Source: Bacteroidales bacterium (lineage in GTDB: Bacteria; Bacteroidota; Bacteroidia; Bacteroidales; UBA12077). From it: a stretch of 57,209 bases of DNA. The stretch is from positions 1-57,209 of the forward strand of contig WTBR01000039.1 in assembly GCA_013138975.1 (NCBI GenBank), in the 5' to 3' direction. Shown here piece after piece: positions 47,301-56,268 of this stretch. The first letter of the stretch is position 1. Each line of letters begins with the position of its first letter. The translations under genes and the position numbers were made by a program. The notes under the pieces are model-generated. The model saw nothing but the letters and a program-made list of their open reading frames with translations. It was not told where the DNA came from and did not search any database.

Positions 47301-47478
47301 GAACGCACAAAGAAAAGTTTCATTAAATCAAAAAGGAGAAAATACAATATATTATATCGATAAAAATGATGTGATTAATAATATGTTTGATTTTCATGAA
47401 ATAGAAATTGCAATTTTAAATTGGATAAATTTAAAAATTAAAAATTACAATATTAAAGCGAAACAGGTACATAAATAA
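44323..47478 (+). CDS. NTT/MFS-like membrane protein fused to HEAT repeats and a C-terminal sensor-like domain
   Basis: The 1051-residue protein has about 12 transmembrane helices in residues 15-425, resembling the ATP/ADP translocase (NTT)-like branch of MFS (GAFDVGAHALFLNAYPASMI, then RLFGLIDSGQIFGAILST). Residues about 520-920 form alpha-helical HEAT-like repeats (ILAAHLIGKFYQPELFVYLK, EEILNYVLIALKKIGFKADE). The end (about 955-1045) is a strand-rich part like a cyclic-nucleotide-binding beta roll (RDKVLLIKGASTILSVDD). It could be a nucleotide-sensing membrane platform rather than a transporter; neither is proven. It is the first gene of the operon, 12 bp before the phosphatase gene. Confidence 0.8.
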   Translation: MKKDVYAIFNIEQNEKTSVLLFLLLSVFLGIFYGAFDVGAHALFLNAYPASMIPKAYVISGLVGIVLTTIYARLQSKYKFSSIAILNLIFIFIATALLRLLFQYTESSWLVFLIFIMMGPLNILAMLGFWGAVGRIFSLRQGKRLFGLIDSGQIFGAILSTFAIPVLIAVGFEQKNLLLLSSVSIACALIMQIVISIKYNLKQVIAKKEKKKTRLPELLKNKYILYMSIFVAISMLVAFFIQFSFLSVTKENYPDHNDLAEFLGAFTGSLLLFTFLFKTFLYSKLMKTYGLKVSVLISSFLLGIFTVIAILIGSFMGYTIAASGFLFFFLVISLSRLFSKVLKDAVEVPSFKILYQSLKLEIRHDVQAYVDGTINEIAALTAGLILAALSFFDFFKLIHFSYTLMLILVIWFFVARKLYFEYKISLQKSLAEYKGKKEEIENVSDFIDENLQDDSIDFSRIISGLDIDFELHPIRFEGKIEGLINHKQSLISDYAKQKIEKFRLLDSFNYLPKKDGSILELLNRTDIKIDKSPGIEKLIEISKAKGTEDRILAAHLIGKFYQPELFVYLKALIRDLQIQVKIAAIKAAINTKNIEFCSLIIEYLDTPGLISYAYDSLSAFGERALNIIDQYFYKTGTSHRILLRIIKLIGEIGGDKAQACLIKKLDHPNEEILNYVLIALKKIGFKADEKTIIHIHQIIEKHIGIIAYNISVQSTLDETEGFEYLKDAIKEELSANYDLLYLLLSLAYDAKSIMHVKENIESATTEGISYALELLDLFIHEEIKPKLFPVVEDISVVEKIKQLQNFYPIEKLTFKDLLISIINRDINEINIWTKVSAIFAFSEIENNEIPNDLIAHLFNPHEILRETAGIVINGIDKDRFNTIGNRLDQQYREELDNTIDLLGESENHLLIKKTQFLKSINYFKNIAGRYLYEFAKSMNNLSFESYELSDIIVSDLRDKVLLIKGASTILSVDDKEEIELEEGELYDMNEILKNAQRKVSLNQKGENTIYYIDKNDVINNMFDFHEIEIAILNWINLKIKNYNIKAKQVHK

Positions 47479-47490
47479 ATATCCATACAT

Positions 47491-49485
47491 ATGTTGAAAT
47501 TTATAAAGAGATTCAATCTTTATTATATGCGTAAAACAACCATTTTTAAGCAACTTATACTGAACGTTGTAATACCAGCGGTAACAGCTTTACTTATTCT
47601 AGGTGCATTTAATTATATACAAACAAAATCTATATTAATAGAATCGGGCGATACAAAAAACAGAATAATTTCAGAAGAAGTTGTTGATATTATGGAGATT
47701 CAGGATGTTGCTCTTGAGATAATAGAACAATATTTAAATCCAATTATGGAATCGTATAGTAATGAATTGGTTAATAATTACTTTAAGAATACCAAAAATA
47801 TTGAATATGCAGATTTAGATAAAATTCGTAAAGAATTGGGAATGGATCCCGAAATGGAAGATATTTATATTATAAATGAAGAAGGGATTGTTGTAAATTC
47901 AACATTTGAGGCAGACCTTGGACTTAATTTGTTTTTGTTTGGAGAAGAACATAAACATATGCTATTGGGGATATTTGAAAAAGAAGGATTTGTTTATGAG
48001 AAGTTTACCGTTGAAGACAACACTAGAAGATTAAAAAAATATACTTATATCCCAACCTTAGATGGTAAATATTTAGTTGAATTAGGAATCTATTCAAGAC
48101 CTGCCGATGAATTAATTAATTCAATTAATAAAACGGTTAACGAGCTATCTGATGTGGATGTGGCTATTTTTATAAATAAGGACAATCCACGTTCTTTAGC
48201 TAAGGATATTAAGTTAGCACCAGATGAAATTGAATTAATGAAAGCTAGGTTTGTAAATCAGGATTCTTTAAAAATTCCGAAAAAAATAAACAAAAAGAAA
48301 TTATTTTATAATTACCTGTATATACATAGAGCAAATACCGATTTATATAAAGGAGCAGTAATCAGAATTATCAGTGATAGATCAGAAGAAGAAATTTTAT
48401 TAAGAAATGAACTTATTAAATTTATTTCAATTTTTGGTTTAGCAATATTTATTGTAATTGTTCTTTTATATAGAAAAACAAAAGTAATAACATATCCAAT
48501 AAAAAAACTCGTTGATAAGGTTAATCGGGTTACAGACGGACACCTAGATGAGCGTGCTGACGTTGTTGGAAATAATGAAATAACAACACTTTCGCAGAAA
48601 TTCAATTCTATGATTGAAGAGCTGGAGAGTTATTACAATGAACTGGAGCAAAAAGTTAAAGATCGTACAGCAGAAGTTGTTCGACAAAAAGAAGTAATTG
48701 AAATTAAGAATAAGCATATTATGGATAGTATTAAATATGCGAAACGAATACAAAATGCCATATTACCTCCTGATAGTTATGTGAAAAAATTATTACCTAA
48801 ATCATTTATTTTATATAAACCAAAAGATATTGTAAGTGGCGATTTTTATTGGATGACAAAGAAAAGTAATCTTGTAATTTACGCTGCTGTTGATTGTACT
48901 GGACATGGCGTTCCTGGAGCATTTATGTCAATCGTAGGTAATAATCAACTAAACTATGCTATTGACGTAAAAAAAGCTCGCAATGCAAGTGAAATTCTTG
49001 ATCATTTAAACAAAGGCGTAGTTGATACACTTAGAGAACAGGGCTCGGAGGGTAGAATAATGAGCAAAGTTAAAGACGGAATGGATTTAGCTTTATGTGT
49101 AATTGATTATAAAAACATGAAACTACAATTTGCAGGTGCAAATAATCCATTATGTTTGGTTCGCGATGGAGAGATGATTCAAATAAAAGGAAACAGAATG
49201 GCAATTGGAGGTAATTTCGACGAAGAGCTACCTAAATTTACGAATCACGAAATGGATCTGAAAAAGGGAGATGTATTATATACATTCTCTGATGGTTACC
49301 CTGATCAGTTTGGAGGAAATGATGGTAGAAAGTTTATGCTTAAGAAATTTAGAGCTTTATTATTGGAAATACATAAAAATCCTATCGAAGAACAAGAAAA
49401 AATATTAGAAGATATACTCGAAACATGGAGAGGCAAAGAAGAGCAGGTTGACGATATTATTGTAATAGGTGTTAAAATTGAATAA
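47491..49485 (+). CDS. Membrane sensor SpoIIE-type PP2C serine phosphatase
   Basis: The 664-residue protein has two membrane helices (about 22-44 and 310-330) flanking a periplasmic Cache-like sensor (DIYIINEEGIVVNSTFEADL). A HAMP domain (about 330-390; YPIKKLVDKVNRVTDGHLDE) and a coiled coil lead to a SpoIIE/PP2C domain (about 430-662). Metal-binding aspartates are visible in DIVSGDFYWM, AVDCTGHGVPGAFMS, FSDGYPDQFGG and VDDIIVIGVK. It should dephosphorylate a Ser/Thr-phosphorylated partner on a periplasmic signal. No partner kinase or anti-sigma factor is encoded in the window, so its target may be a member of this operon. The next gene starts 2 bp later. Confidence 0.9.
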   Translation: MLKFIKRFNLYYMRKTTIFKQLILNVVIPAVTALLILGAFNYIQTKSILIESGDTKNRIISEEVVDIMEIQDVALEIIEQYLNPIMESYSNELVNNYFKNTKNIEYADLDKIRKELGMDPEMEDIYIINEEGIVVNSTFEADLGLNLFLFGEEHKHMLLGIFEKEGFVYEKFTVEDNTRRLKKYTYIPTLDGKYLVELGIYSRPADELINSINKTVNELSDVDVAIFINKDNPRSLAKDIKLAPDEIELMKARFVNQDSLKIPKKINKKKLFYNYLYIHRANTDLYKGAVIRIISDRSEEEILLRNELIKFISIFGLAIFIVIVLLYRKTKVITYPIKKLVDKVNRVTDGHLDERADVVGNNEITTLSQKFNSMIEELESYYNELEQKVKDRTAEVVRQKEVIEIKNKHIMDSIKYAKRIQNAILPPDSYVKKLLPKSFILYKPKDIVSGDFYWMTKKSNLVIYAAVDCTGHGVPGAFMSIVGNNQLNYAIDVKKARNASEILDHLNKGVVDTLREQGSEGRIMSKVKDGMDLALCVIDYKNMKLQFAGANNPLCLVRDGEMIQIKGNRMAIGGNFDEELPKFTNHEMDLKKGDVLYTFSDGYPDQFGGNDGRKFMLKKFRALLLEIHKNPIEEQEKILEDILETWRGKEEQVDDIIVIGVKIE

Positions 49486-49487
49486 GT

Positions 49488-50879
49488 ATGGAGCACGAAA
49501 ATTCTGATATTCTTATTTATACTCCGTTTAATAAAGAAAAATTAAACGAAAAAGATATTAAATGGATAAATGCTTTTCAAACAATTCTTGAAATAGGGTT
49601 AAATCAAATTACAAAACAAAAATTAAGTATAACGAATTTAATTTCGGATAAACCCACAAGCGATAGTAAAGAGATTGAAAGTTATAAAGTTATGGTTCAG
49701 TTGTTGTTAGACAATAAATACAAACCTGATGCTCTAGCAAATGAAAATCAATTATTAAATACAAAAATTATTCAGGTAAACTGTAATCCTGAAATTAAAG
49801 GAGAGTTTTCTAATAATATACTTATTGTTAATTTATTTGATGAAACTAAAAATAAAACAATTGATTTATCGGAGAATATTGGTGAATTAAAAAATGATAT
49901 ATGGCTTAAAATTCTTGATATTGCATTTAATATAAAAAAAGAATTGCTTGTAATTGAGACTGATAATAAGGAGTTTAAGGGAAAAATATTTGTTGCAGAA
50001 ACCAGTGCAGATCAAAATAGTAACAGAGAAACAATTATTAGAGAGATTGAACATTTAGGGTATGAAATATTGCCTAAGGAGAATTTTCCAAAAGATATAA
50101 ACTCTTTTAGTGAATTGATTCACAACAGTATTAAACAATCATTTTTGTCTATACATTTAATTGGAAATCATTATGCTCCATTATTAAATAATATTGATAT
50201 TTCGAGTATAGAATTGCAAAATGATATATTTTTTGAAGTTGCAGCAGAATTAAATGCTGAAAATAAAGAAATTAAACGATTAGTATGGATTCCGACTGAT
50301 ATAAAACCAAAATCAGAGAAACAAAGACTATATATTGGAAGTTTTAAAAGAAATATTGAGTTACTTAAAAATACAGAAATAATTCAGACACCAATTGAAG
50401 TTTTTAAATCAATTATAAGAAATAAAGCTGATGAGATTTTGGAAACAAAATCTCAAATTCAAACAAATGTTGAAGAGAATAGTAGTAAGTCCGTTTATCT
50501 TATTTCAAATGATCTTGAAAGCTTAACTTATATTAAAGCTAAAGAAGAACTTTCAAAACGAAAAGTGAAAACTTTAGAGATATCGCAAAAATCAAATAAA
50601 ATTGATTTAATACAAGAACATTATTATAATCTGGTGAACTGCGATGCTGTGCTAATTGATTATTCAATAGAAAATGTTCAGTGGCTAAATAGTAAGCTTT
50701 GTGATATATTAAAAGCACCGGGTTTTGGCCGAAAAAAGGATTTTTTGGCAAAATCAATAATTTTAAATACAAGTAATACTCCGGTTATAGATTTTCAGAT
50801 CAATGACTTGGAATTAATAAAAGATGATAATAAAGATATTGCAAAAAGACTAAACTCTTTCATTGAAAAAATAAATTAA
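49488..50879 (+). CDS. Protein with multiple TIR-like segments
   Basis: This 463-residue cytoplasmic protein contains three stretches with alternating strand/helix order like TIR/flavodoxin folds. Segment one (about 5-150) opens SDILIYTPFNKEKLNEKDI. Segment two (about 163-300) fits best: KIFVAETSADQNSNRETIIR, then LGYEILPKENFPKDI, FLSIHLIGNHYAPLL and KRLVWIPTD. Segment three (about 335-435) opens SVYLISNDLES. The second resembles TIR-like domains found with STAND ATPases. A canonical catalytic Glu is not obvious, so NADase activity is not claimed. The gene starts 2 bp after the phosphatase and ends 1 bp before the STAND gene, so the products are likely to work together. Confidence 0.65.
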   Translation: MEHENSDILIYTPFNKEKLNEKDIKWINAFQTILEIGLNQITKQKLSITNLISDKPTSDSKEIESYKVMVQLLLDNKYKPDALANENQLLNTKIIQVNCNPEIKGEFSNNILIVNLFDETKNKTIDLSENIGELKNDIWLKILDIAFNIKKELLVIETDNKEFKGKIFVAETSADQNSNRETIIREIEHLGYEILPKENFPKDINSFSELIHNSIKQSFLSIHLIGNHYAPLLNNIDISSIELQNDIFFEVAAELNAENKEIKRLVWIPTDIKPKSEKQRLYIGSFKRNIELLKNTEIIQTPIEVFKSIIRNKADEILETKSQIQTNVEENSSKSVYLISNDLESLTYIKAKEELSKRKVKTLEISQKSNKIDLIQEHYYNLVNCDAVLIDYSIENVQWLNSKLCDILKAPGFGRKKDFLAKSIILNTSNTPVIDFQINDLELIKDDNKDIAKRLNSFIEKIN

Positions 50880-50880
50880 A

Positions 50881-53800
50881 ATGGTACCTGAAAGCAATTC
50901 AAATAGTATGTTTAACCCCTTTCCAGGGCTGAGACCATTCAAGGTTGAAGAAAGTCATTTATTTTTTGGGAGAGAAGGTCAAAGCGAGGAGATATTAAAA
51001 AAATTATCAGATGAGAAATTTGTTGCTGTAATAGGTGCCTCAGGAAGTGGGAAATCATCTTTAATTTATTGTGGATTAGTTCCTACTTTATATGGAGGTT
51101 TCATCGGAGAAGCAAAATCTAAATGGAATATTATTGCTGCAAGACCAGGAAATGCTCCAATTGAGAATTTGGCATCTGCAATTATCGATAAATCTACTAA
51201 TGAAAACGAAAAGGAAGATAATTTTATAAAGCAGAAGTTAAACGCCTCAATTTTAAGAAGTAGCTCAAATGGTTTGGTTGAAATACTTGATCAATCTTTT
51301 GATTTTAAAAATGAAAATATATTAGTAATTATTGATCAATTCGAGGAATTATTTAGATATAAAACGAGTGGAAAGGGAGAATTAACATATAATGAATCGG
51401 AAGCTTTTGTTAAATTACTTGTAAACGCAAATAATACACCAAATATTCCCGTATATGTTGTATTAACTATGCGTTCCGATTTTATTGGGGAATGTTCACA
51501 ATTTCATGAATTAACAGAGTTAATAAATGATTCGAATTACCTCGTTCCTCAAATGACTCGTGAGGATTTTAAAAATGCAGTTGAAGGGCCCGTAGCCGTA
51601 GGTGGTGCAACAATTGATGCACAACTTGTTCAGCAATTACTAAACGAAGTAGGAGATAACCCTGATCAACTCCCAATATTACAGCATTCTTTAATGAGAA
51701 CCTGGGAATATTGGATGGATCATTCAGATAAAAAACAATCCATAAGTATTGCCGACTACGAAGCAATTGGTAAAATGGAAAAAGCTCTTTCCGAGCATGC
51801 CAATGAAGCTTATGACGAGTTAAGCGAAAATGAAAAGTGGATATGCGAAAGCATGTTTAAAACAATTACCGAGAAAGGAAATGATAATAGAGGAATTAGG
51901 CATCCTACGAGTATAAATGATATTGCTTCAATCTCAAAATCATCTATTGATGAAGTTATTAAAGTGATTGATCCATTTAGGGCTTCAGGTAGATCTTTTA
52001 TAACACCTTCGCATGAAAAAGTTTTAAAAGGAGATAGCATTATAGATTTGTCTCATGAAAGTATTATGAGAATTTGGAATAAATTGAAAGTATGGGTAGA
52101 AGAGGAGTGGGAGGCCGTTCAAATGTATATGCGTTTATCTGATGCATCAGAAATGTATCAAATCGGGAATACAGGTTTGTGGCGTCCGCCTGATTTACAA
52201 TTAGCATTAAATTGGAGCGAAAAACAAAAGCCAACTCTGGCGTGGGCACAACGTTATAACCCCGCATTTGAAAGAGCTATTGTATATTTAGATACGAGTG
52301 ACAAAGAGTTTAAACTGGAAGAAGAAAACAAACTTAAATTACAAAAAAGACAGTTGCGACGTTCAAAAATATTTGCAATTGTGCTTGGTTCTGCTGCTAT
52401 TTTAGGAATAGGCTTAACGATCTATTCACAAATGATGAAAGCAAAAGCTTTTAAACAAAAGCGAATTGCAAGTGAGCAAACGGAAATAGCAATACAGCAA
52501 CAAAAAATAGCAGAAGAAAAAACTATAATTGCTACGGAAAAGGAGCAAGAAGCAAGAGTAGAAAAAGAGAATGCTCAACGTCAAGAGCAAATAGCCTTAG
52601 AAAATGAAAAGAAGGCAAACATACAAAAGAAAATTGCTGAACAGCAAACAGATTTAGCAATACAAAGAGAAAAGGAAACTGAAAAACAAAGATTAATAGC
52701 AGAAGCAAGTGCCGAAGAAGCAAGATTGCAAACTATAGAAGCCGAAAAACAAAAACAAGAAGCATTTAGAATGAGGATGTTGTCGATTGGGCAAAGTATG
52801 GCAGTAAAATCTCAACAAATTTCTGATAATACACAACTAAAAGCGCTTGTAGCTTACCAGGCATATTTATTTAATGAAAAATACAAGGGCCCAAAACACA
52901 ACCCTGATGTATATTTAGGATTGTATTATGCACTAAAAGGATTAAAGGGGAAAACTTTTAATGCAATAAATGGACACACAGGTTCGGTTAAAGATGTTGC
53001 ATTTGTTCCCGAAACAAATATTTTGTATAGCGCTGGAGGTGATGGTAAAATCTTGAAATGGGATATTTCAGATTTAGAAATACCATATGAAACTTTACTT
53101 GAAAATCCTTATGAACAAAGAACCTTAGGTATTACAAACGATGGAAAATGGCTTATCTGTTCTGCCGATAGTAGCAAAATTTTACTTGTTAATCTTTTAA
53201 ATAGCGTTGAAAAAAACCAAGAATTAGTTGGTCACACGAAAATAGTGAATGGAATTGCAGTGGCACCTAATAATGAATATTTTATTTCATCTAGTAATGA
53301 TAAAACCATTCGAAAGTGGGATTTAAAAACAATGAAGGGTGAGATTATAACTGAAAGTGAATCAAAAATAAATTCAATTGAAATTTCTCCCGATTCAAAA
53401 TTAATTGTAGCAGGAACACAAGATGGCAAAATAAGTATATGGAATTCTAATGAGAAATCTGATCCTCGAATAATTGATGACGAATCTAAAATTGCAGTTA
53501 CAGCTGTAAAATTTAATAATGATGGAAAATGGTTAGTTTCAGGTGATTCAAAAGGAAATTTAAAGATAAGAAATTCCGAAACTTTCGAACTTATTGAAAA
53601 TCTTGAAGGACATAAATCAAGAATCTCTGAAATCGATTTTTGTCCGAAAGATAAGTTAATGGCAACTTCTAGCCTTGATGGTACAGCAAGAATATGGGAT
53701 TTTACAAACTTAAATAACCAACCAATTGTCTTATCAGATCACGAAAGATGGGTAATGTCTTTAAGTTTTAGTCCAGATGGAAAAAGATTAGTGACCTCAA

Positions 53801-53961
53801 GTGATGTACAAGACAGAATTCTTATTTGGCCAACGAAATCGAAATATTTAGCTTCGGATTTACAAAATAGAATTAGTCGTAATATGACTGCTGATGAATG
53901 GAGTGCTTATGTGGCTGCAGATGTTCAATATGAAAAAACAATTCCTGAAATAAATAACTAA
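50881..53961 (+). CDS. Membrane-anchored nSTAND NTPase with seven WD40 repeats
   Basis: The 1026-residue protein opens with the nSTAND1-type NTPase: FNPFPGLRPFKVEESHLFFG, Walker A GASGSGKSS (Lys58) and Walker B ILVIIDQFEELF (Asp152). A winged-helix-like region follows (about 300-490). A transmembrane helix at about 495-517 (FAIVLGSAAILGIGLTIY) leads to a long coiled coil (about 518-640), then seven WD40 repeats (about 695-1005; for example LMATSSLDGTARIWDF). STAND proteins are switch ATPases that assemble on ligand binding, often in defence or signalling. The helix puts the propeller on the opposite side of the membrane from the NTPase, probably in the periplasm. It begins 1 bp after the TIR-like gene. 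Confidence 0.9.
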   Translation: MVPESNSNSMFNPFPGLRPFKVEESHLFFGREGQSEEILKKLSDEKFVAVIGASGSGKSSLIYCGLVPTLYGGFIGEAKSKWNIIAARPGNAPIENLASAIIDKSTNENEKEDNFIKQKLNASILRSSSNGLVEILDQSFDFKNENILVIIDQFEELFRYKTSGKGELTYNESEAFVKLLVNANNTPNIPVYVVLTMRSDFIGECSQFHELTELINDSNYLVPQMTREDFKNAVEGPVAVGGATIDAQLVQQLLNEVGDNPDQLPILQHSLMRTWEYWMDHSDKKQSISIADYEAIGKMEKALSEHANEAYDELSENEKWICESMFKTITEKGNDNRGIRHPTSINDIASISKSSIDEVIKVIDPFRASGRSFITPSHEKVLKGDSIIDLSHESIMRIWNKLKVWVEEEWEAVQMYMRLSDASEMYQIGNTGLWRPPDLQLALNWSEKQKPTLAWAQRYNPAFERAIVYLDTSDKEFKLEEENKLKLQKRQLRRSKIFAIVLGSAAILGIGLTIYSQMMKAKAFKQKRIASEQTEIAIQQQKIAEEKTIIATEKEQEARVEKENAQRQEQIALENEKKANIQKKIAEQQTDLAIQREKETEKQRLIAEASAEEARLQTIEAEKQKQEAFRMRMLSIGQSMAVKSQQISDNTQLKALVAYQAYLFNEKYKGPKHNPDVYLGLYYALKGLKGKTFNAINGHTGSVKDVAFVPETNILYSAGGDGKILKWDISDLEIPYETLLENPYEQRTLGITNDGKWLICSADSSKILLVNLLNSVEKNQELVGHTKIVNGIAVAPNNEYFISSSNDKTIRKWDLKTMKGEIITESESKINSIEISPDSKLIVAGTQDGKISIWNSNEKSDPRIIDDESKIAVTAVKFNNDGKWLVSGDSKGNLKIRNSETFELIENLEGHKSRISEIDFCPKDKLMATSSLDGTARIWDFTNLNNQPIVLSDHERWVMSLSFSPDGKRLVTSSDVQDRILIWPTKSKYLASDLQNRISRNMTADEWSAYVAADVQYEKTIPEINN

Positions 53962-53965
53962 TAAA

Positions 53966-55006
53966 ATGAATCAATTTTTACGCTATATTTCAATTCTTAT
54001 TTTGTTTTTTGTAAGTGTATCTTCATTTGCTCAAGAGAGTGAGTGTGCTTTTAAACTGCAAGAAGCAGAAGACGCTTATGAAACAGGAGATTTAGACTCA
54101 ATCCCTTCAATGTTAAGAGATTGCATTAGTAATCATGGCTTTGATGACGAAGAACTTGCAAGGGCATATAGATTGTTGATTAAAACCTATTTGTTTGAAG
54201 ATTATCAGGAAATGGCCGAATTAACAATGCTGAAGTTTCTAAAGAAATTTCCTGAATATGAAATAAGGCCCACGGATCCAGTTGAGTTTACATACCTTTA
54301 TAAATCATATCAAACTGTACCTGTTTATTCTATTGGTATTATAGGTGGAGTAAATTATTCTTTTGTAAGGATAATAGAACCATATAGTTTAGATGGTACA
54401 GAAGATTACGAAGGTGGTTATTCATCTTCCGGAGTAACATATCAATTTGGATTGCAAATTAAAAGATACATAAATAGAAACATTGACATTAACTTAGATG
54501 TTATTTATACAAGTAAGATTTATAACAATACTTTAGATCAGATTGATTCGAAAATTATTTATGATGAAACACAGTCAATGTTGTCGTTTCCATTAAGTGG
54601 CACTTATGATTTTATGTTAGGAAAATTTTCTCCTTACGTAAGATTAGGAGTTAATTTGGATTATATGTTAAGTGCATCTGCTAATTTAAAGCGTAATATT
54701 GAAAGTGACGTTGGCGTTGATGATGTTACAGGTTCGGCTATAGATATTTTTAGTAATAGAAAACCATGTAATATATCCGCACTAATTGGAGGGGGTGTGA
54801 AATATAATGTTAAGAAGGGTTATATAATGTTAGATTTACGCTACAATATGGGATTTACCAATAATGTAAACGGAGAAAATCGCCGTGCAATTCAAGAATT
54901 ATGGTCAGATTATAATTATGTCGACGACGATTTTTCTTTAAATAATTTATTTATATCTGCCGGATATGTATTTTCATTTTATCAAACTAAGAATAATAAA
55001 AAATGA
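53966..55006 (+). CDS. Outer-membrane beta-barrel protein with N-terminal helical domain
   Basis: The 346-residue protein has a signal peptide (about 1-23, SVSSFAQ). A helical, TPR-like section (about 25-105; KLQEAEDAYETGDLDSIPSM) precedes a porin-like or PorT-like small beta-barrel (about 115-340) with alternating strands (GLQIKRYINRNIDINLDVIY) and a terminal aromatic strand (FISAGYVFSFYQ). It is likely an outer-membrane partner for the STAND-WD40 protein, whose gene ends 4 bp before. The stop overlaps the next gene by 4 bp. No direct function is known. Confidence 0.8.
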   Translation: MNQFLRYISILILFFVSVSSFAQESECAFKLQEAEDAYETGDLDSIPSMLRDCISNHGFDDEELARAYRLLIKTYLFEDYQEMAELTMLKFLKKFPEYEIRPTDPVEFTYLYKSYQTVPVYSIGIIGGVNYSFVRIIEPYSLDGTEDYEGGYSSSGVTYQFGLQIKRYINRNIDINLDVIYTSKIYNNTLDQIDSKIIYDETQSMLSFPLSGTYDFMLGKFSPYVRLGVNLDYMLSASANLKRNIESDVGVDDVTGSAIDIFSNRKPCNISALIGGGVKYNVKKGYIMLDLRYNMGFTNNVNGENRRAIQELWSDYNYVDDDFSLNNLFISAGYVFSFYQTKNNKK

Positions 55007-56220
55007 AACAGATTATAAAATATACATGTGGTCTCATATTAATTCTTACAACATTTTCCTGTGATAAACTTGATATATCCTCTATTCAGGCAGACTCGTT
55101 TATTAAATTATACGGATCGGGAAGTAAAGAAATTGGTGTTGATGTTAAGTCATTTAACAATGGGTACATTCTATTAGCAACTACCACCCATCCTAATAGA
55201 GAAGATACTGATATTGTATTGATAAAAACTGATAAATATGGTAATCAAAAAGGAGATGTAGATACAATTGATAGTGGAGGTGACGATGTTGCTGGAAAAT
55301 TATTACTAACAGATGATGGAGGGTTTATAATTATTGGTACAATTTCAGATACAACTAATCGAATTTCTGATGACGTAAATAATCTTGATTATAAAAAGTT
55401 TTACCAAGATATTTATATAGCAAAATATAATTCGGGTGGTGAAATTGACTGGAGAGATACTGTTGGAGTGAAAGATGTTAACGAACAAGCTAAAGCTATT
55501 AAAAAAGCCCAAACCGGATATATTATTGCCGGAAGTACCGATAGAAATGGCTCTAGAGATGTTTATCTTGTTAAAATTTATGATTCAGGAGTTTTTGATT
55601 GGGATAATACTTTTGGAGGAGATAAAGATGATTATGCATCGGATATAATAATGCATGCCGATGGTTATTTAATAATTGGTACCTCAAATGGTTATGATTC
55701 CTTTACAGGATTAGGAAAATTTGATATATTACTGATAAAAACAAATTTCACCGGAGGTGAAACTCACTCACACGTTTATGGTGGTATATATAATGATTAT
55801 GGAAACTCTGTAGTTGAAACCAATGATGGCTTTGTATTTACCGGATCTAAAGAAAATATTATTGGAGATGATGCTGATATTTATGTAGCAAAAATTGATA
55901 AAGAAAATTTATTAGAAATTATTTGGAATAAGTCTTTTGGAGACAATCTGTACGACCAGGGATTTGATATACTGAAAAATGAAAATGGATTTACGGTAGC
56001 AGGTAATTATGAAATATCGAATGGTACAAGCGCTGCATATTTTTTAAATATTGATTCAGAAGGGAATGAACTATTTGAAAATATTTTAGGAAGTTATAAT
56101 CAAAGTGTGAATTCTATAGAAAGAATCTCAGATGGTAGTTATATTATGATAGGTAACTCCGGGCAGGAAGGTAATGAAATGATTTGCCTTATGAAACTAA
56201 ACAATGATGGTGAATTATAA
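55003..56220 (+). CDS. Lipoprotein with beta-propeller-type repeats
   Basis: The 405-residue lipoprotein has its lipobox at Cys20 (LILTTFSC). The mature part consists of about six to seven repeats of about 50 residues with the pattern GG-x-x-x-D-x-(A/G)-x-x-I, then GYIIAGST and DIYLVKI (for example TFGGDKDDYASDIIMHADGY). This is a beta-propeller like those of Bacteroidetes surface proteins. It overlaps the upstream barrel gene by 4 bp, so it is translationally coupled. It may act as an extracytoplasmic ligand- or partner-binding module for the operon. Confidence 0.8.
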   Translation: MKQIIKYTCGLILILTTFSCDKLDISSIQADSFIKLYGSGSKEIGVDVKSFNNGYILLATTTHPNREDTDIVLIKTDKYGNQKGDVDTIDSGGDDVAGKLLLTDDGGFIIIGTISDTTNRISDDVNNLDYKKFYQDIYIAKYNSGGEIDWRDTVGVKDVNEQAKAIKKAQTGYIIAGSTDRNGSRDVYLVKIYDSGVFDWDNTFGGDKDDYASDIIMHADGYLIIGTSNGYDSFTGLGKFDILLIKTNFTGGETHSHVYGGIYNDYGNSVVETNDGFVFTGSKENIIGDDADIYVAKIDKENLLEIIWNKSFGDNLYDQGFDILKNENGFTVAGNYEISNGTSAAYFLNIDSEGNELFENILGSYNQSVNSIERISDGSYIMIGNSGQEGNEMICLMKLNNDGEL

Positions 56221-56268
56221 TAATTAAGTGCTTTTATGAGCAAATTTGGAAATGTAAATTATTGAGAT

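Noticed and set aside
51569..52267. Several minus-strand open frames of 65-76 residues
   Set aside because: All lie antisense to the STAND-WD40 gene and show no features of their own.
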